From assembly GCA_029262055.1 (NCBI GenBank), contig JAJDAD010000076.1:1-37435 (forward strand): 37,435 nt of DNA, in the 5' to 3' direction. Position numbers and translations under genes: made by a program. Shown here one piece after another: positions 24,667 to 33,616 of the stretch. The stretch comes from Candidatus Zhuqueibacterota bacterium (GTDB taxonomy: Bacteria > Zhuqueibacterota > Zhuqueibacteria > Oceanimicrobiales > Oceanimicrobiaceae). Position 1 is the stretch's first letter. Every line of letters begins with the position of its first letter. Under the pieces are notes generated by a model that did not search any database, was not told where the DNA came from, and saw only the letters and a list, made by a program, of their open reading frames with translations.

Positions 24667-25959
24667 TTACATCTCATCGAACAACTCAATGAAGCGGTCA
24701 ATTTCCTGATGCGTATTGTAGATGTTGAGGGAGAACCGCAACACATTCCAGTCTGGAGCGTGAAACGCCCGGAAAACGTAACCGTGCTTTTCGTACATGC
24801 GCCGGAACACCTCCTGACTGCTTTCATCCACAACTTCCGCGGCGTAGAGCGACGTGCCGGTTTGCCAGTCTGCCGGCGACCGCCATTTGAGTTTCGGATG
24901 GCGAATCACAGCCTCACGGAAATTCTCGCGCAGGCCTTGCAGGCGCTCATCTCTTTTTCGCGAGTTAAATCTGGTCTGGTAGTCCACGGCGTCGCCAAGC
25001 GTCAGCAGTTCAGATAGATTGCGGGTGCCGTAGTCCTCGAAGATGCGGACGCTGCCGGCCCAGCGTTTCTGTCCCCAGGTCACCCACATTGGTCGCACCG
25101 CGGGTTGAACCGGCTTGCGCAGGTAAAGCAGGCCGATGCCCTTGGGTGACTGCAACCATTTGTGCGGGCTCATCGCGTAGAAGTCAACGCCCATCTCCTG
25201 CAGATTGACCGGAATCATCCCCACCGCCTGCGCGCCATCCACAGCGATGTAACGCACGCCTTTTTCCCGCGCCATCTTTGCCATTTGTCTCACCGGATAG
25301 CGAATGCCCACCAGATTGTCCACATGCGGGAGGACCAGCACCGTGGTCTTGTCCGTGATCCGGGCAGCATAAATGGCAACGATATCTTCAGGCGACAGCG
25401 ATGGCACCTCCCGGATTGGGAAGTCGAATTGGCGGACGGTATACCCTCTGCTCTGTGCGTGGTGGCGCCAGCACTGGCTTGCCCCTGCGTGATTCATGCT
25501 GCTGAACAACACTTCGTCGGTTTCTTTTAAATGCAGCCCGCCGGCGAGCAAATTGAATCCCTCGGTGGTGTTGTGGGTGAACGCCAACTCGTCAGGACTA
25601 CAATTCAGGAACTCAGAGACCCTGGCGCGGGTCTGCGCACGGGCCTCTTCCCAGGGTCCACCCCACATGTAGAGCCACGGGTTGGTTTCGCATAGCGCCA
25701 GGTACTCCTTGTGTGCTTGATGTACTGTTTTCGGGATCGTGCCAATTGAACCATGATTGAAGTAGGTGACGTCAGGGGCGAGCAGGTACTCACGGCGCAG
25801 CTTTTCAAAATCATCATTGCTGACGGCCGCTGGCGTCTCCGCAAGTTGTGTGGCAAACGTGCCGCGTACGGAGGCCAGCGATGCCAGGGCGCTGGTTACG
25901 GCAATGCCACTGGCGGTTTTCGACAGGAACTCCCGCCGGTTCATTTCAGTTGTTTTCAT
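24667..25959 (-). CDS. Tat-exported class V aminotransferase-fold PLP enzyme
   Basis: A 430-residue pyridoxal-phosphate enzyme of the class V family (isopenicillin-N epimerase / cysteine desulfurase-like group). The N-terminus is a Tat signal, NRREFLSK followed by a hydrophobic Ala/Ser/Val stretch to about residue 35. The PLP region is complete: NHGSIGTIP, FTHNTTEGFN, AVDGAQAVGMIPVNL (the Asp that pairs with the ring nitrogen) and SPHKW with the Schiff-base Lys267. I start at the ATG at 25959, which has TGAGGGAAAA just upstream; the TTG at 25974 lies in that ribosome site. Folding and PLP loading before export explains the use of Tat. The substrate is unknown. It stands alone between the Rieske and transporter genes. 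Confidence 0.9.
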   Translation of the reverse strand: MKTTEMNRREFLSKTASGIAVTSALASLASVRGTFATQLAETPAAVSNDDFEKLRREYLLAPDVTYFNHGSIGTIPKTVHQAHKEYLALCETNPWLYMWGGPWEEARAQTRARVSEFLNCSPDELAFTHNTTEGFNLLAGGLHLKETDEVLFSSMNHAGASQCWRHHAQSRGYTVRQFDFPIREVPSLSPEDIVAIYAARITDKTTVLVLPHVDNLVGIRYPVRQMAKMAREKGVRYIAVDGAQAVGMIPVNLQEMGVDFYAMSPHKWLQSPKGIGLLYLRKPVQPAVRPMWVTWGQKRWAGSVRIFEDYGTRNLSELLTLGDAVDYQTRFNSRKRDERLQGLRENFREAVIRHPKLKWRSPADWQTGTSLYAAEVVDESSQEVFRRMYEKHGYVFRAFHAPDWNVLRFSLNIYNTHQEIDRFIELFDEM

Positions 25960-26799
25960 TTTTCCCTCAGGCAAGTTTGCGAGTCGGGTTTGCGCTACTC
26001 CAGCATCATTATAAAGTCATCACCGAGCCCGGTCGATTCCCAACGCACGAGCGGGACTGGAATGACGCCTGCGCCATTGACCTCGTCCATGAACCCTGTG
26101 CGGGTAAAGTCATTACTAATATTTATCACTTGGTTTCTTCCGTCTGAGGCATCCGGTTTCCATGGGTAATCCCCTCAAACGCGCAACGCGCGCGGAGGGG
26201 TAGGTTCAAATCGCGTTCAGCGTTTTTGAACCGGGGTGGGTACGTCTGCCTGCCGCTAGTCATGCACCCACCCCTGATTCAAACTCTCTACGAGTTTGAA
26301 TCTGTCCCCTCGGGGGAGAGGGGATTTGCTTGACTTATGTAAAATCTGCAAGTAAGTGCTATTCATGAAGTGAGAAATGTCAGACATTACTTGGCTGCAG
26401 GGCGAGGCGTTCCGGCAGTTGTTCTATCAGTGCATTGCCGGTCACGTAACGTGCCCGCAAAAACTCAGTTCATATCTCATGTAAAAATCTTGTGTGTATC
26501 ACACCGCCGGCCTGCAACCTCCGGGCCAGGTCAGCACAAGATAGGTTAGTGCCGGACAAAAGGCAACTGCCGAGATTTGTGCCTTCGCCCTGATCGCGGT
26601 TGAGATATTGCCTGTGACCAGCGATTCTCACACTAATCGGTTGCACCGGTCCTGCTGTTTCAGTAGATTAGCGCGTCCTTTTCCAAGTCGAATGTGACTC
26701 CGGGTGAAACGCAGCCCGCTGGAGATCATAATCGACATCCTCTTCCGTTCCGAAGAACCGAACAATCAGCAGTAGAGACCGCCTGGGGGATTTGTGGCT
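25960..26799. other. Long gene-free region upstream of aminotransferase and symporter
   Basis: About 840 nt separate these divergent genes. The main content is the five-hairpin element at 26168-26326. Further right are two short near-perfect palindromes, CACGTAACGTG (26443-26453) and GTGTGTATCACAC (26492-26504), which could be operators for the symporter. The frames over this region have repetitive, basic translations and no ribosome sites, so I accept no gene. Confidence 0.5.
26168..26326. repeat. 159-bp element: five tandem hairpins within terminal inverted repeats
   Basis: The ends AATCCCCTC (26168-26176) and GAGGGGATT (26318-26326) are perfect 9-bp inverted repeats. Inside are consecutive stems. 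CCCCTC/GAGGGG spans 26171-26200. GGTTCAAA/TTTGAACC spans 26203-26232. GGGGTGGGT/ACCCACCCC spans 26233-26274. GATTCAAACTC/GAGTTTGAATC spans 26276-26302. TCCCCTC/GAGGGGA spans 26305-26324. There is no coding frame and no clear target-site duplication. It may be a MITE- or REP-like mobile repeat or a structured RNA. Confidence 0.7.
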
Positions 26800-28368
26800 A
26801 TGTTCTTATCGTTTATAGCCTTCACCGGCTTTGTCGCCGTCTTTTCATGGTACAAGTTGCGAAGGGAAGCGCTCGGTTCCCAGGATGGCTACTTCCTGGG
26901 CGGACGGAGCCTGACGGGGGTGGTCATTGCGGGGTCGATGTTGCTCACCAACATCTCGACGGAACATCTGGTCGGAATGAACGGCTCCTCGTACGTCAAC
27001 GGCTTTATTATCATTGCATGGGAGGTCACATCGGCGCTGGCGCTGGTTGTTGCCGCACTCTATTTCGTGCCGCGCTACCTGCGCATGGGACTCACCACCA
27101 TTCCGGAATACCTGGAGTATCGCTTCGACGGCTTCACCCGCACACTGGTCGCGATTTTTCTAACCATCTCTTACGTTGTCACATTGCTGCCCATCGTGCT
27201 TTTCACCGGCGCCATCAACCTGGAAAGCATTTTCGGCATTTCAGAACTGCTGGGCGTGAGCAAGACTGAGGGGTTGTGGGTAACGGTTGTTTTGGTAGGC
27301 GCGCTCGGATCGCTCTACGCGATTTGGGGTGGCCTGAAGGCAGTGGCGTACTCAGATACCATTAATGGTTGGGGCTTGCTCATCGGCGGGCTGCTCATTC
27401 CGGTACTCGCCCTGCTTGACATTGGCAATGGCAGCCTCCTGGCCGGACTTGCAAAGGTCTACCAGCATAGCCCGGAGAAGTTTAATGTGGTTGGCGCACG
27501 CGATTCCGTCCTGCCGTTCGAGGCTCTGTTTACGGGACTTGTGATCAATCAACTCTATTTCTGGTGCATGAATCAGACTATCGTCCAGCGCGCGCTTGGG
27601 GCAAAAAACCTGGTGGAGGCTCAGAAAGGACTGCTCTATACCGGCGCCTTGAAATTGTTGGTGCCGGTCATCATCGTCCTGCCGGGCGTCATCGGTTACT
27701 ATTATTTCGGCGACAGTCTGTATGCTGCACAGGACATGGTTTACCCGGAACTTGTAAAAAAAGTGCTGCCGGCGGGAATGCTGGGATTCTTTGCGGCAGT
27801 CGTCATGGGAGCCGTTCTGAGCACATTCAACAGCGCACTCAACAGCGCTGCAACCATCTTCAGCAGCGACGTCTACAAGCGCCACCTGAACAAGACTGCC
27901 AGTGAGAAAACACTGGTCCGTGTTGGCAAAGTAGTATCCGCCGTGCTCGCGGTGGTGGCGATCGCATCAGCCCCCATGGTCGCAAATGCACCGGAAGGAC
28001 TGTATCAACTGCTACAGCAGCTCAACGGTATTTTCTTTATCCCGGTTGGCTCGATTATGCTGGCCGGCTTCTTTATCCCCAGAATATCCGCTATGGCAGC
28101 CAGGGCTGCCCTGTTTGTCGGCTTGGCGTTCTACATCACCATGACTTTTATCCTGCAGGTCGACCTACACTTTGTGCACGTCTGGGGCCTGGAGTTTTTG
28201 CTCAATCTGGCAACCATGTTTGTGGTTTCGTACTTTTACCCCGTGCAAGAGCGCTTCGAGCTACCCGGCGCCGAAATTGTACCACTATCGCAATGGAGAT
28301 ACTCCAAACACATGGGAGTTGTCCTGGTCTTGCTAACCATCGGTGTTTACATCTGGCTTGGCCAATAA
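26800..28368 (+). CDS. Sodium:solute symporter (SSS/SGLT family)
   Basis: A 522-residue inner-membrane carrier of the solute:sodium symporter family with about 13-14 hydrophobic helices. Family features are the early SQDGYFLGGRSLTG loop, LTNISTEHLVGMNG in the first broken helix, WGGLKAVAYSDTIN and ALNSAATIFSSDVYKRH. The pattern is closest to the sugar/inositol (SglT-like) branch, but the substrate cannot be fixed from sequence. The ATG at 26800 is preferred because GGGGGA lies 9 nt upstream; a GTG at 26794 in the same frame is too near to that site. It is monocistronic as far as can be seen. The long upstream region may carry its regulation. Confidence 0.9.
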   Translation: MFLSFIAFTGFVAVFSWYKLRREALGSQDGYFLGGRSLTGVVIAGSMLLTNISTEHLVGMNGSSYVNGFIIIAWEVTSALALVVAALYFVPRYLRMGLTTIPEYLEYRFDGFTRTLVAIFLTISYVVTLLPIVLFTGAINLESIFGISELLGVSKTEGLWVTVVLVGALGSLYAIWGGLKAVAYSDTINGWGLLIGGLLIPVLALLDIGNGSLLAGLAKVYQHSPEKFNVVGARDSVLPFEALFTGLVINQLYFWCMNQTIVQRALGAKNLVEAQKGLLYTGALKLLVPVIIVLPGVIGYYYFGDSLYAAQDMVYPELVKKVLPAGMLGFFAAVVMGAVLSTFNSALNSAATIFSSDVYKRHLNKTASEKTLVRVGKVVSAVLAVVAIASAPMVANAPEGLYQLLQQLNGIFFIPVGSIMLAGFFIPRISAMAARAALFVGLAFYITMTFILQVDLHFVHVWGLEFLLNLATMFVVSYFYPVQERFELPGAEIVPLSQWRYSKHMGVVLVLLTIGVYIWLGQ

Positions 28369-29055
28369 CAAGCGCCTTGCAGGTTAGAGCATGGATATAG
28401 TCACCGACTTTCGTAAATTAGTTGCCCGAACATCCTTATATAAGATACATACCCCCACTTATGACACTGATCTCATAAGGATCTGTGCCAACCCATCCTG
28501 AGTCTGTTCACCTATTCTGTCCGTCTGTCCAGGCAGCTACCAGATCAACTACTAGCGTACATTGGGTCGTTTTTAATGAGATAGGCAGCGATCAGCGACA
28601 TTCCTCGTTGCAAGATTGGCGAACATAGCCCTAGGGACTGTGGTGTACGGGCTGGTTAATCCACACGAGTTTTGACATTTGAACTCACCCCCTTCAATTT
28701 GTGCCGTATAGGCTCCGCGGTTTCGCCGCAAAATTGTCCCCGTACCGACTATATTCGCTCGATTGACCCGAATGGGTCATGCTCTTCTCGTGACCACCGC
28801 AACCTATTCCGCCGAATGTTGCGCAATCGAGTCTCGGTGCGTAAATCGAGACATACGATTCGTCTGACTGCATAAATGTAGACTTGCTAGAGGCGAATAA
28901 TAGGGTTCTCTTCGTGTATAATCCTTAGCGAATTGTAACAATTTGCGTTTGTTCCAAACACCTATCCCTAATTGCAAAAGATTGAATTCGACAATTTCTG
29001 GTCAATGGGGTAAGCTATTCTCATTTCACATAATAACACGCGGGCGCGGTTCCCT
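28369..29055. other. Long gene-free leader before the response regulator
   Basis: About 690 nt with no credible gene; a 67-codon frame at 28672-28875 has no ribosome site. The sequence becomes A/T-rich toward the right. It contains a TATAAT box and a 19-bp palindrome, listed separately, about 110-135 nt before the response regulator start. I see no tRNA or intrinsic terminator for the symporter gene. Confidence 0.45.
28917..28946 (+). promoter_or_regulatory. TATAAT box followed by a palindromic operator-like site
   Basis: A perfect TATAAT at 28917-28922 has no convincing -35 at 17 nt. Six bases further, GCGAATTGTAACAATTTGC (28928-28946) is a palindrome, AATTGT-A-ACAATT with GC/GC outer pairs. 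A repressor bound there would cover the predicted transcription start. The likely target is the response regulator gene at 29056. Confidence 0.35.
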
Positions 29056-29469
29056 ATGGGTCAAATAATAGTTGTAGAAGACGACACGAACACCCGGCTT
29101 GGATTGGTGGAAATTCTCCGACTGGAGGGCCACAAGGTCTCAAGTGCAGAAAATGCCAAAGTAGCTTTGCGGCAGATCAAATGTCAGAAATTCGATGTAT
29201 TGCTAACGGATCTTCGATTGCCGGGGATGAGCGGCTTAGACTTGGTTAGCCATGTTACCGCTATTTCGCCCGAAACGCGTAGCATAATCATGACGGCTTT
29301 CAGCACGCCGGCTGATAAGCGCGCGTCGATACGGCTGGGTGTTTTTGCATACTTAAGTAAGCCGCTGAACCTCGAGTCTCTTTTCCACTACCTTCGGCGT
29401 GCTACGCGTGGGGACAGCAGCTTACAACACAAGCCTTTCCAATCGGGGATAATAAATCAATCTGTTTAA
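29056..29469 (+). CDS. Stand-alone response regulator receiver protein
   Basis: A 137-residue CheY-like receiver without an output domain. The acidic pocket is VEDD (Glu8, Asp9, Asp10), the phosphorylation site is LLTDLRLPGMSG (Asp52), and the switch residues are Thr80 (IIMTAF) and Lys102 (LSKP). The sequence resembles the receivers of NtrC-type regulators, but it ends about 20 residues after the domain with no ATPase or DNA-binding part. It would act by protein-protein contact or in a phosphorelay. No histidine kinase is nearby. The ATG at 29056 has no strong ribosome site (GGTTCC upstream). It is followed by a surface operon after 209 nt. Confidence 0.9.
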   Translation: MGQIIVVEDDTNTRLGLVEILRLEGHKVSSAENAKVALRQIKCQKFDVLLTDLRLPGMSGLDLVSHVTAISPETRSIIMTAFSTPADKRASIRLGVFAYLSKPLNLESLFHYLRRATRGDSSLQHKPFQSGIINQSV

Positions 29470-29534
29470 CCTTTGTACATCACTACTACAACAGGAGATT
29501 ATACAACAAAAACAAGATTGAAAGGAGGTGTCTC

Positions 29535-29549
29535 ATGATGGCTTCTTAA
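29535..29549 (+). CDS. Possible 4-codon leader ORF with perfect Shine-Dalgarno
   Basis: AAAGGAGGTG, a full complement to the usual 16S rRNA tail, lies 4 nt before ATGATG, but the frame stops after four codons (MMAS). The sequence AAAGGAGGTGTCTCATG closely matches the one before the other mini-ORF (AAAGGAGGTTGCTCATG at 22789). A second frame, 29559-29648 (29 codons, ATG to TAA), overlaps the following spacer. A regulatory leader upstream of the lipoprotein/TonB operon is possible. Confidence 0.3.
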   Translation: MMAS

Positions 29550-29678
29550 CGCAAACGCATGGAACGTGTCCTGGGTTTGCAGTGGCCACGCTGCTTCAGC
29601 GGTGTACGAATGGCCGCTTCATTTCAATATTTTCATCCTGAATTCTAATCACTCAGTCAAACTAAGGGAGGTATTTGT

Positions 29679-30359
29679 ATGAGTAGAGTAACTATGCTTG
29701 CCATGCTGTCAGCACTATTATCGCTGGCTTGGCTAGTGGGTTGTACGGACGTCCCGTCAAACGGTCCGACCCCGCCGACGCTCGAAGCGGAATATCGCGT
29801 TCTGAACGCCTCCGAATTAGCATCGGTGGATATGACCTTTGATTCTGGACCTGCCGCGAGTGGCTTGGGTTTTGGCCAGGCTAATTCGCACCAGACTTAC
29901 CCTGCTGGCAATCGCGTTGGTGTGATTGGCGGCAGCGGTGATACATTACGTGTTGCCATGACTACGGACCAGAGAGCGACGGTGTTGGTTTTGCCTCTCA
30001 CCAGTTCTTTCCGGGAATTCATTAAATTGGTTGAGCGCCGCATTTTTGATCCGGCCCAAACTGCCACAGGCAGGGTCCGTTTTGTACATGGCGCTGCGGC
30101 TGACAGCACTGCAGGACCGGATGTGGATGTAACCCTGGCTGGGTCTGATACCACGATTACGTTGTCAGGCATCTCCTTCAGGGATGTCGGAGGCTACCAG
30201 AGCGTACCGTCCGGCACTTATACCCTCAGTGTTTTTGCGGCAGGCGACACAACTGCTACCACGTCCGTATCGGTGGATGTCGGAAATACTCGCAGCACCT
30301 CTGTTTTGGTGAGTGACGCAAGTGGTGCCTTGTCTTTGGTGAATCTGTCGGACAACTAA
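29679..30359 (+). CDS. DUF4397-domain lipoprotein
   Basis: A 226-residue lipoprotein. The signal peptide ends in LAWLVGC, a good lipobox with Cys22. Residues 35-226 contain a DUF4397-type beta domain: YRVLNASELASVDM near the start, then GRVRFVHGAAADS, GPDVDVTLAGSD and GGYQSVPSGTYTLSVFAAGD, the usual repeated VRFVHA...VDV...Y...V-x-x-G pattern. DUF4397 proteins are secreted beta-sandwich proteins of unknown biochemical role. The start ATG has AAGGGAGG 8 nt upstream. It is the first gene of a plus-strand operon with the TonB receptor 65 nt downstream, so it may be the outer-membrane companion of that receptor. Confidence 0.85.
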   Translation: MSRVTMLAMLSALLSLAWLVGCTDVPSNGPTPPTLEAEYRVLNASELASVDMTFDSGPAASGLGFGQANSHQTYPAGNRVGVIGGSGDTLRVAMTTDQRATVLVLPLTSSFREFIKLVERRIFDPAQTATGRVRFVHGAAADSTAGPDVDVTLAGSDTTITLSGISFRDVGGYQSVPSGTYTLSVFAAGDTTATTSVSVDVGNTRSTSVLVSDASGALSLVNLSDN

Positions 30360-30424
30360 ACACTGGCGTTAAGTCAAATCTATCAATCCTAAATAACTGT
30401 AATGTGGACCCATGGAGGTAAGTA

Positions 30425-33400
30425 ATGATTCATAAACTATTTATAATCATGGTCGCCGTGCTCTTGTTGACCTCAGTTGCCTTTTCCCAGTCAGGAAAGA
30501 TTTCGGGGAGGGTGATTGATCGTGAAACTGGGGATGCACTACCGGGCGCCAACGTGATTATCGTTGGCACCACGTTGGGCGCGGCAACGGACGTCAACGG
30601 GGACTTTGTGATTCTGTCCGTTCCGACCGGTGCCTACGCCGTAAAGGGCGCGTTTATCGGCTATCGCGAGGTAACGGTTGACAAGGTCCGTGTGAACTCT
30701 GGCTTGACGACCGACCTGTCGTTCCAGTTGCCGAGCGAGGCCTTGGAAGTAAGCGAAATCAGCATCGTCGCCGAACGCCCGCTGGTCAACAAGAACTCGA
30801 CAAACGCTGTCCGGATTCGCGGCTACGAAGATATCAAGAATCTGCCTCTTCGTGGCGTTGGCGCAGCAGTGGCCTTGCAACCGGGTGTCATCACCGTGAA
30901 CAACAACATCTTTATTCGCGGTGGTCGTGAGAACAGCACCGGATTTTTCCTGGAGGGCGCAAATGTGCGCGACCGCATGGGTGATGGGGCAACTGCGTTT
31001 GGAGGGGACAGTCCCGTGACCGTAATCCCGGAAGCACTGGAAGAGTTCCAGATTCAGGCTGGTGGTTTTAACGCCGAGTTTGGTGGGGCAAGCGCGGGTA
31101 TTGTTCGTCAGACGTTGAAGAACGGTGGTTCCGACTACAACTTCACCTTTCAGTTTGAGACAGACGACTTTTCCAGTGAAGGTGAGGAATTTCTGGGGAC
31201 GAATACCTATGGCTACAAGGACTTTACCGCGACGCTGGGCGGACCGGTCCCCGGGTTTGGCAACAAACTGAGGTTTTTTGTCGCCGGAGAACGCACGTTG
31301 CTCGATGACAGGGTGCAACGGTTCAACAACGGATTCAACTTTCAGCATTCCGACACGCCCGATTTTGCTAACAATCGTTTTCCATTGGTATTGGAAACGA
31401 ATCGGGATGCGGATTTGGAGGCGCTTATTCAGGGGCGCGGTTTGGTGATGCCGGATGGCAATGTGCCGAATGCCGACAGGGAAGACTGGATTGTGAATGG
31501 CACCCTGGTATTTGACGCCAAGCCATTTATTTTGCGATTCGGCGCTTCTGCTTCCTGGCGCAAACAAGACGAGGTTCTAGGCGATATTACTGAGAATCTA
31601 TTCAACGATCGCAATGAACAGCAAGAGTTAAGTACCGGGTTGTACAATTTGAAGTTAACCCACCTGCTGAGCTCAAAGTCATTTTATGAAGTGAACCTTA
31701 ACGTGTTTGACCGTCGTGAGTCGCGTTATGACCCCGTGTTTGGTAACAATCACTTTGCATACTGGGATAGTACCGCCAGTGCAGCCAAGGGGATTGACTT
31801 TTTTAGTCGGGACCAAATTTGGCGCGGTGGCAGCACGCAGACGATGCAAATCTATGGCTTTGACTTTGAGCCACCCAACTCTATTGCGAGAATCGCACGC
31901 ACCAAACGCAAGCGTGGTTATGTCGGGGGTACCTTCAATTTCACGACCCAGCTTCCGAAACACGAGGTTAAGTTTGGGGCATCGTACGAACGCTGGACAG
32001 CGCGCAATTTTCAGTACAGTGGCACCGGAACACGTAATGCTCTGACCTGGGCGCGGCAGAACCCCGATAAGTTCCGGGCAGCCGTGGCAGGCGATCTTCA
32101 GGCTCAACGCGAGTACGCAGTCGGCATCGGAACAAGTGGCCGCTTTAGCTACGGTTATGATGTATTCGGCAATGAGATTGGCGGCAGCGGTGTGGATGCA
32201 CCGCGTCATCCGAGTTATTTTTCCGCCTACTTGCAGGACAAGTTTGAGGCCGACGATCTGGTTATCAACGCCGGTGTGCGAGTCGACGTGATTGACAATG
32301 ATGATTTTGAGTTTGTCGATCCGACGAGTCCACCGTGGGACAGGACGAATCGTGGCTTGTTTGAAGACCAGATCGTGGATGTAAGCGCGACCACGGAAAT
32401 CAGTCCACGCTTGGGCATAGCTTTTCCCGTTACCGACCGGACGGTTTTCCACATGCAGTACGGCCGGTTTGTGCAGGCGCCCCGTCTGACTGATTTGTAC
32501 AACGGTTCTGCCTGGTATGACGGCGTATTCACCGGCGGCACCTCGTTTCAGACAAATGTCACTGGCAACAACCTGAAGCCCGAGGTAACAACCCAGTACG
32601 AGATCGGCTTCAATCAGCAATTCAGTGATAATGCTGCCTTCGACGTCACGACGTTCTACAAGAACATCAAGGACCAGGTTCAGATTTCGCGTGTTGCCGC
32701 GGACCCGACCTCTCAGGCCGGCGATTACAACATCATGCAAAATGGTGATTTTGCCACGACAGCCGGGCTTGAATTGTCTTTGACATTGCGGCGGACAAGC
32801 CGGGTTGCGGCACAAGTCAATTACACTTTCTCCCGTGCTTTGGGTACTGGTTCGGTGCCGGCATCGGCGATCGCTGCCGTTGAGCTATTGTCAGAGATAC
32901 CGACAGTGGTCTCACCGCTGGATTTTCACCGGGCGCAAACGGGCTCGTTTAACCTCGACTATCGTTGGGGCCGTGGCGAAGGCGGCGCTCTGGAACAGTT
33001 GGGAGCCAACCTGCTGCTTACTTTCCGAAGCGGGCATCCTTTCACGTTTGCTGAGGGCGACCTGGGACAGCAGGATGAATCCATCGGTGGTCAGATAACG
33101 GACCCCCGCTCCCGGCGTCCACTCGAAAATCTCAATGCGTCGACCACGCCGTGGAATTTTCAGTTTGACCTGCGTGTGGACAAGACGGTTGCTCTGGGCA
33201 AGTTCAACACCAACATCTATTTCTATGTGCAGAACCTGCTGAATCGCCGCAATGTGATAAACGTCTTCAATCGAACCGGAAATGCTTTCAATGACGGGTT
33301 TCTTGACGATGCGGCTTTAAGTGCTTCGACCATTGCGGCACGCGCAGGTGAGGCCACGAAGAATGGTTTGGCGGCCAGTACCGGCCCGCAGGCATACGAG

Positions 33401-33529
33401 GCCCTTTACCGCGCCATCAACCTGGGCGGCAACGCATTCAATTTCCGCGACGACGCCAGTGAATTTCCCGGCCTGGAGGTCCTCGGACAGCCAAGGCAAA
33501 TTCGGTTAGGCGCTAGATTTGAGTTCTAA
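30425..33529 (+). CDS. TonB-dependent receptor with carboxypeptidase-regulatory-like N-terminal domain
   Basis: A 1034-residue outer-membrane receptor. The signal peptide is residues 1-21 (ending VAFSQ). Residues 23-105 form a carboxypeptidase-regulatory-like domain (ISGRVIDRETGDALPGANV). Residues 120-230 form a plug (LPLRGVGAAVALQPGVI, NIFIRGGRENSTGFFLEG, EFQIQAGGFNAEFGGASAG). The rest is a 22-strand-type barrel ending LGARFEF, with the aromatic C-terminal residue needed for assembly. Such receptors import ligands using TonB energy; the ligand is unknown and no SusD-like gene is adjacent. The ATG has GGAGG 7 nt upstream. A perfect 11-bp hairpin separates it from the next gene in the operon. 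Confidence 0.93.
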   Translation: MIHKLFIIMVAVLLLTSVAFSQSGKISGRVIDRETGDALPGANVIIVGTTLGAATDVNGDFVILSVPTGAYAVKGAFIGYREVTVDKVRVNSGLTTDLSFQLPSEALEVSEISIVAERPLVNKNSTNAVRIRGYEDIKNLPLRGVGAAVALQPGVITVNNNIFIRGGRENSTGFFLEGANVRDRMGDGATAFGGDSPVTVIPEALEEFQIQAGGFNAEFGGASAGIVRQTLKNGGSDYNFTFQFETDDFSSEGEEFLGTNTYGYKDFTATLGGPVPGFGNKLRFFVAGERTLLDDRVQRFNNGFNFQHSDTPDFANNRFPLVLETNRDADLEALIQGRGLVMPDGNVPNADREDWIVNGTLVFDAKPFILRFGASASWRKQDEVLGDITENLFNDRNEQQELSTGLYNLKLTHLLSSKSFYEVNLNVFDRRESRYDPVFGNNHFAYWDSTASAAKGIDFFSRDQIWRGGSTQTMQIYGFDFEPPNSIARIARTKRKRGYVGGTFNFTTQLPKHEVKFGASYERWTARNFQYSGTGTRNALTWARQNPDKFRAAVAGDLQAQREYAVGIGTSGRFSYGYDVFGNEIGGSGVDAPRHPSYFSAYLQDKFEADDLVINAGVRVDVIDNDDFEFVDPTSPPWDRTNRGLFEDQIVDVSATTEISPRLGIAFPVTDRTVFHMQYGRFVQAPRLTDLYNGSAWYDGVFTGGTSFQTNVTGNNLKPEVTTQYEIGFNQQFSDNAAFDVTTFYKNIKDQVQISRVAADPTSQAGDYNIMQNGDFATTAGLELSLTLRRTSRVAAQVNYTFSRALGTGSVPASAIAAVELLSEIPTVVSPLDFHRAQTGSFNLDYRWGRGEGGALEQLGANLLLTFRSGHPFTFAEGDLGQQDESIGGQITDPRSRRPLENLNASTTPWNFQFDLRVDKTVALGKFNTNIYFYVQNLLNRRNVINVFNRTGNAFNDGFLDDAALSASTIAARAGEATKNGLAASTGPQAYEALYRAINLGGNAFNFRDDASEFPGLEVLGQPRQIRLGARFEF

Positions 33530-33551
33530 ACGTTAGATTAATCAATGTCGG

Positions 33552-33581
33552 TTTCTGGCGCCCGTGGCAAGGCGCCAGAAA
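33552..33581 (+). repeat. Perfect intercistronic hairpin after the TonB receptor gene
   Basis: TTTCTGGCGCC (33552-33562) pairs perfectly with GGCGCCAGAAA (33571-33581) around an 8-nt loop. It lies 22 nt after the receptor stop and 36 nt before the next start. No U-tract follows, so it is more likely to shape relative expression or mRNA stability inside the operon than to end it. Confidence 0.65.
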
Positions 33582-33616
33582 TCATTGGTACTAAGGAAAT
33601 GGAGGTATAGAGCATA

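Noticed and set aside
24408-24692. 94-codon plus-strand frame between the Rieske and aminotransferase genes
   Set aside because: It overlaps the aminotransferase 3' end, lacks a ribosome site and has no family resemblance despite a hydrophobic stretch.
26168-26326. Tandem palindromes considered as a CRISPR array
   Set aside because: The stems differ from one another, no constant repeat with unique spacers exists, and no cas gene is present.
28672-28875. 67-codon plus-strand frame before the response regulator
   Set aside because: No ribosome site, basic low-information translation, inside an A/T-rich leader.
30539-31567. 342-codon minus-strand frame inside the TonB receptor gene
   Set aside because: Fully antisense to a receptor with signal peptide, plug and barrel; the translation has no recognisable domain and no ribosome site.
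31679-32815. 378-codon minus-strand frame inside the TonB receptor gene
   Set aside because: Shadow of the barrel coding frame; no domain or start signal.
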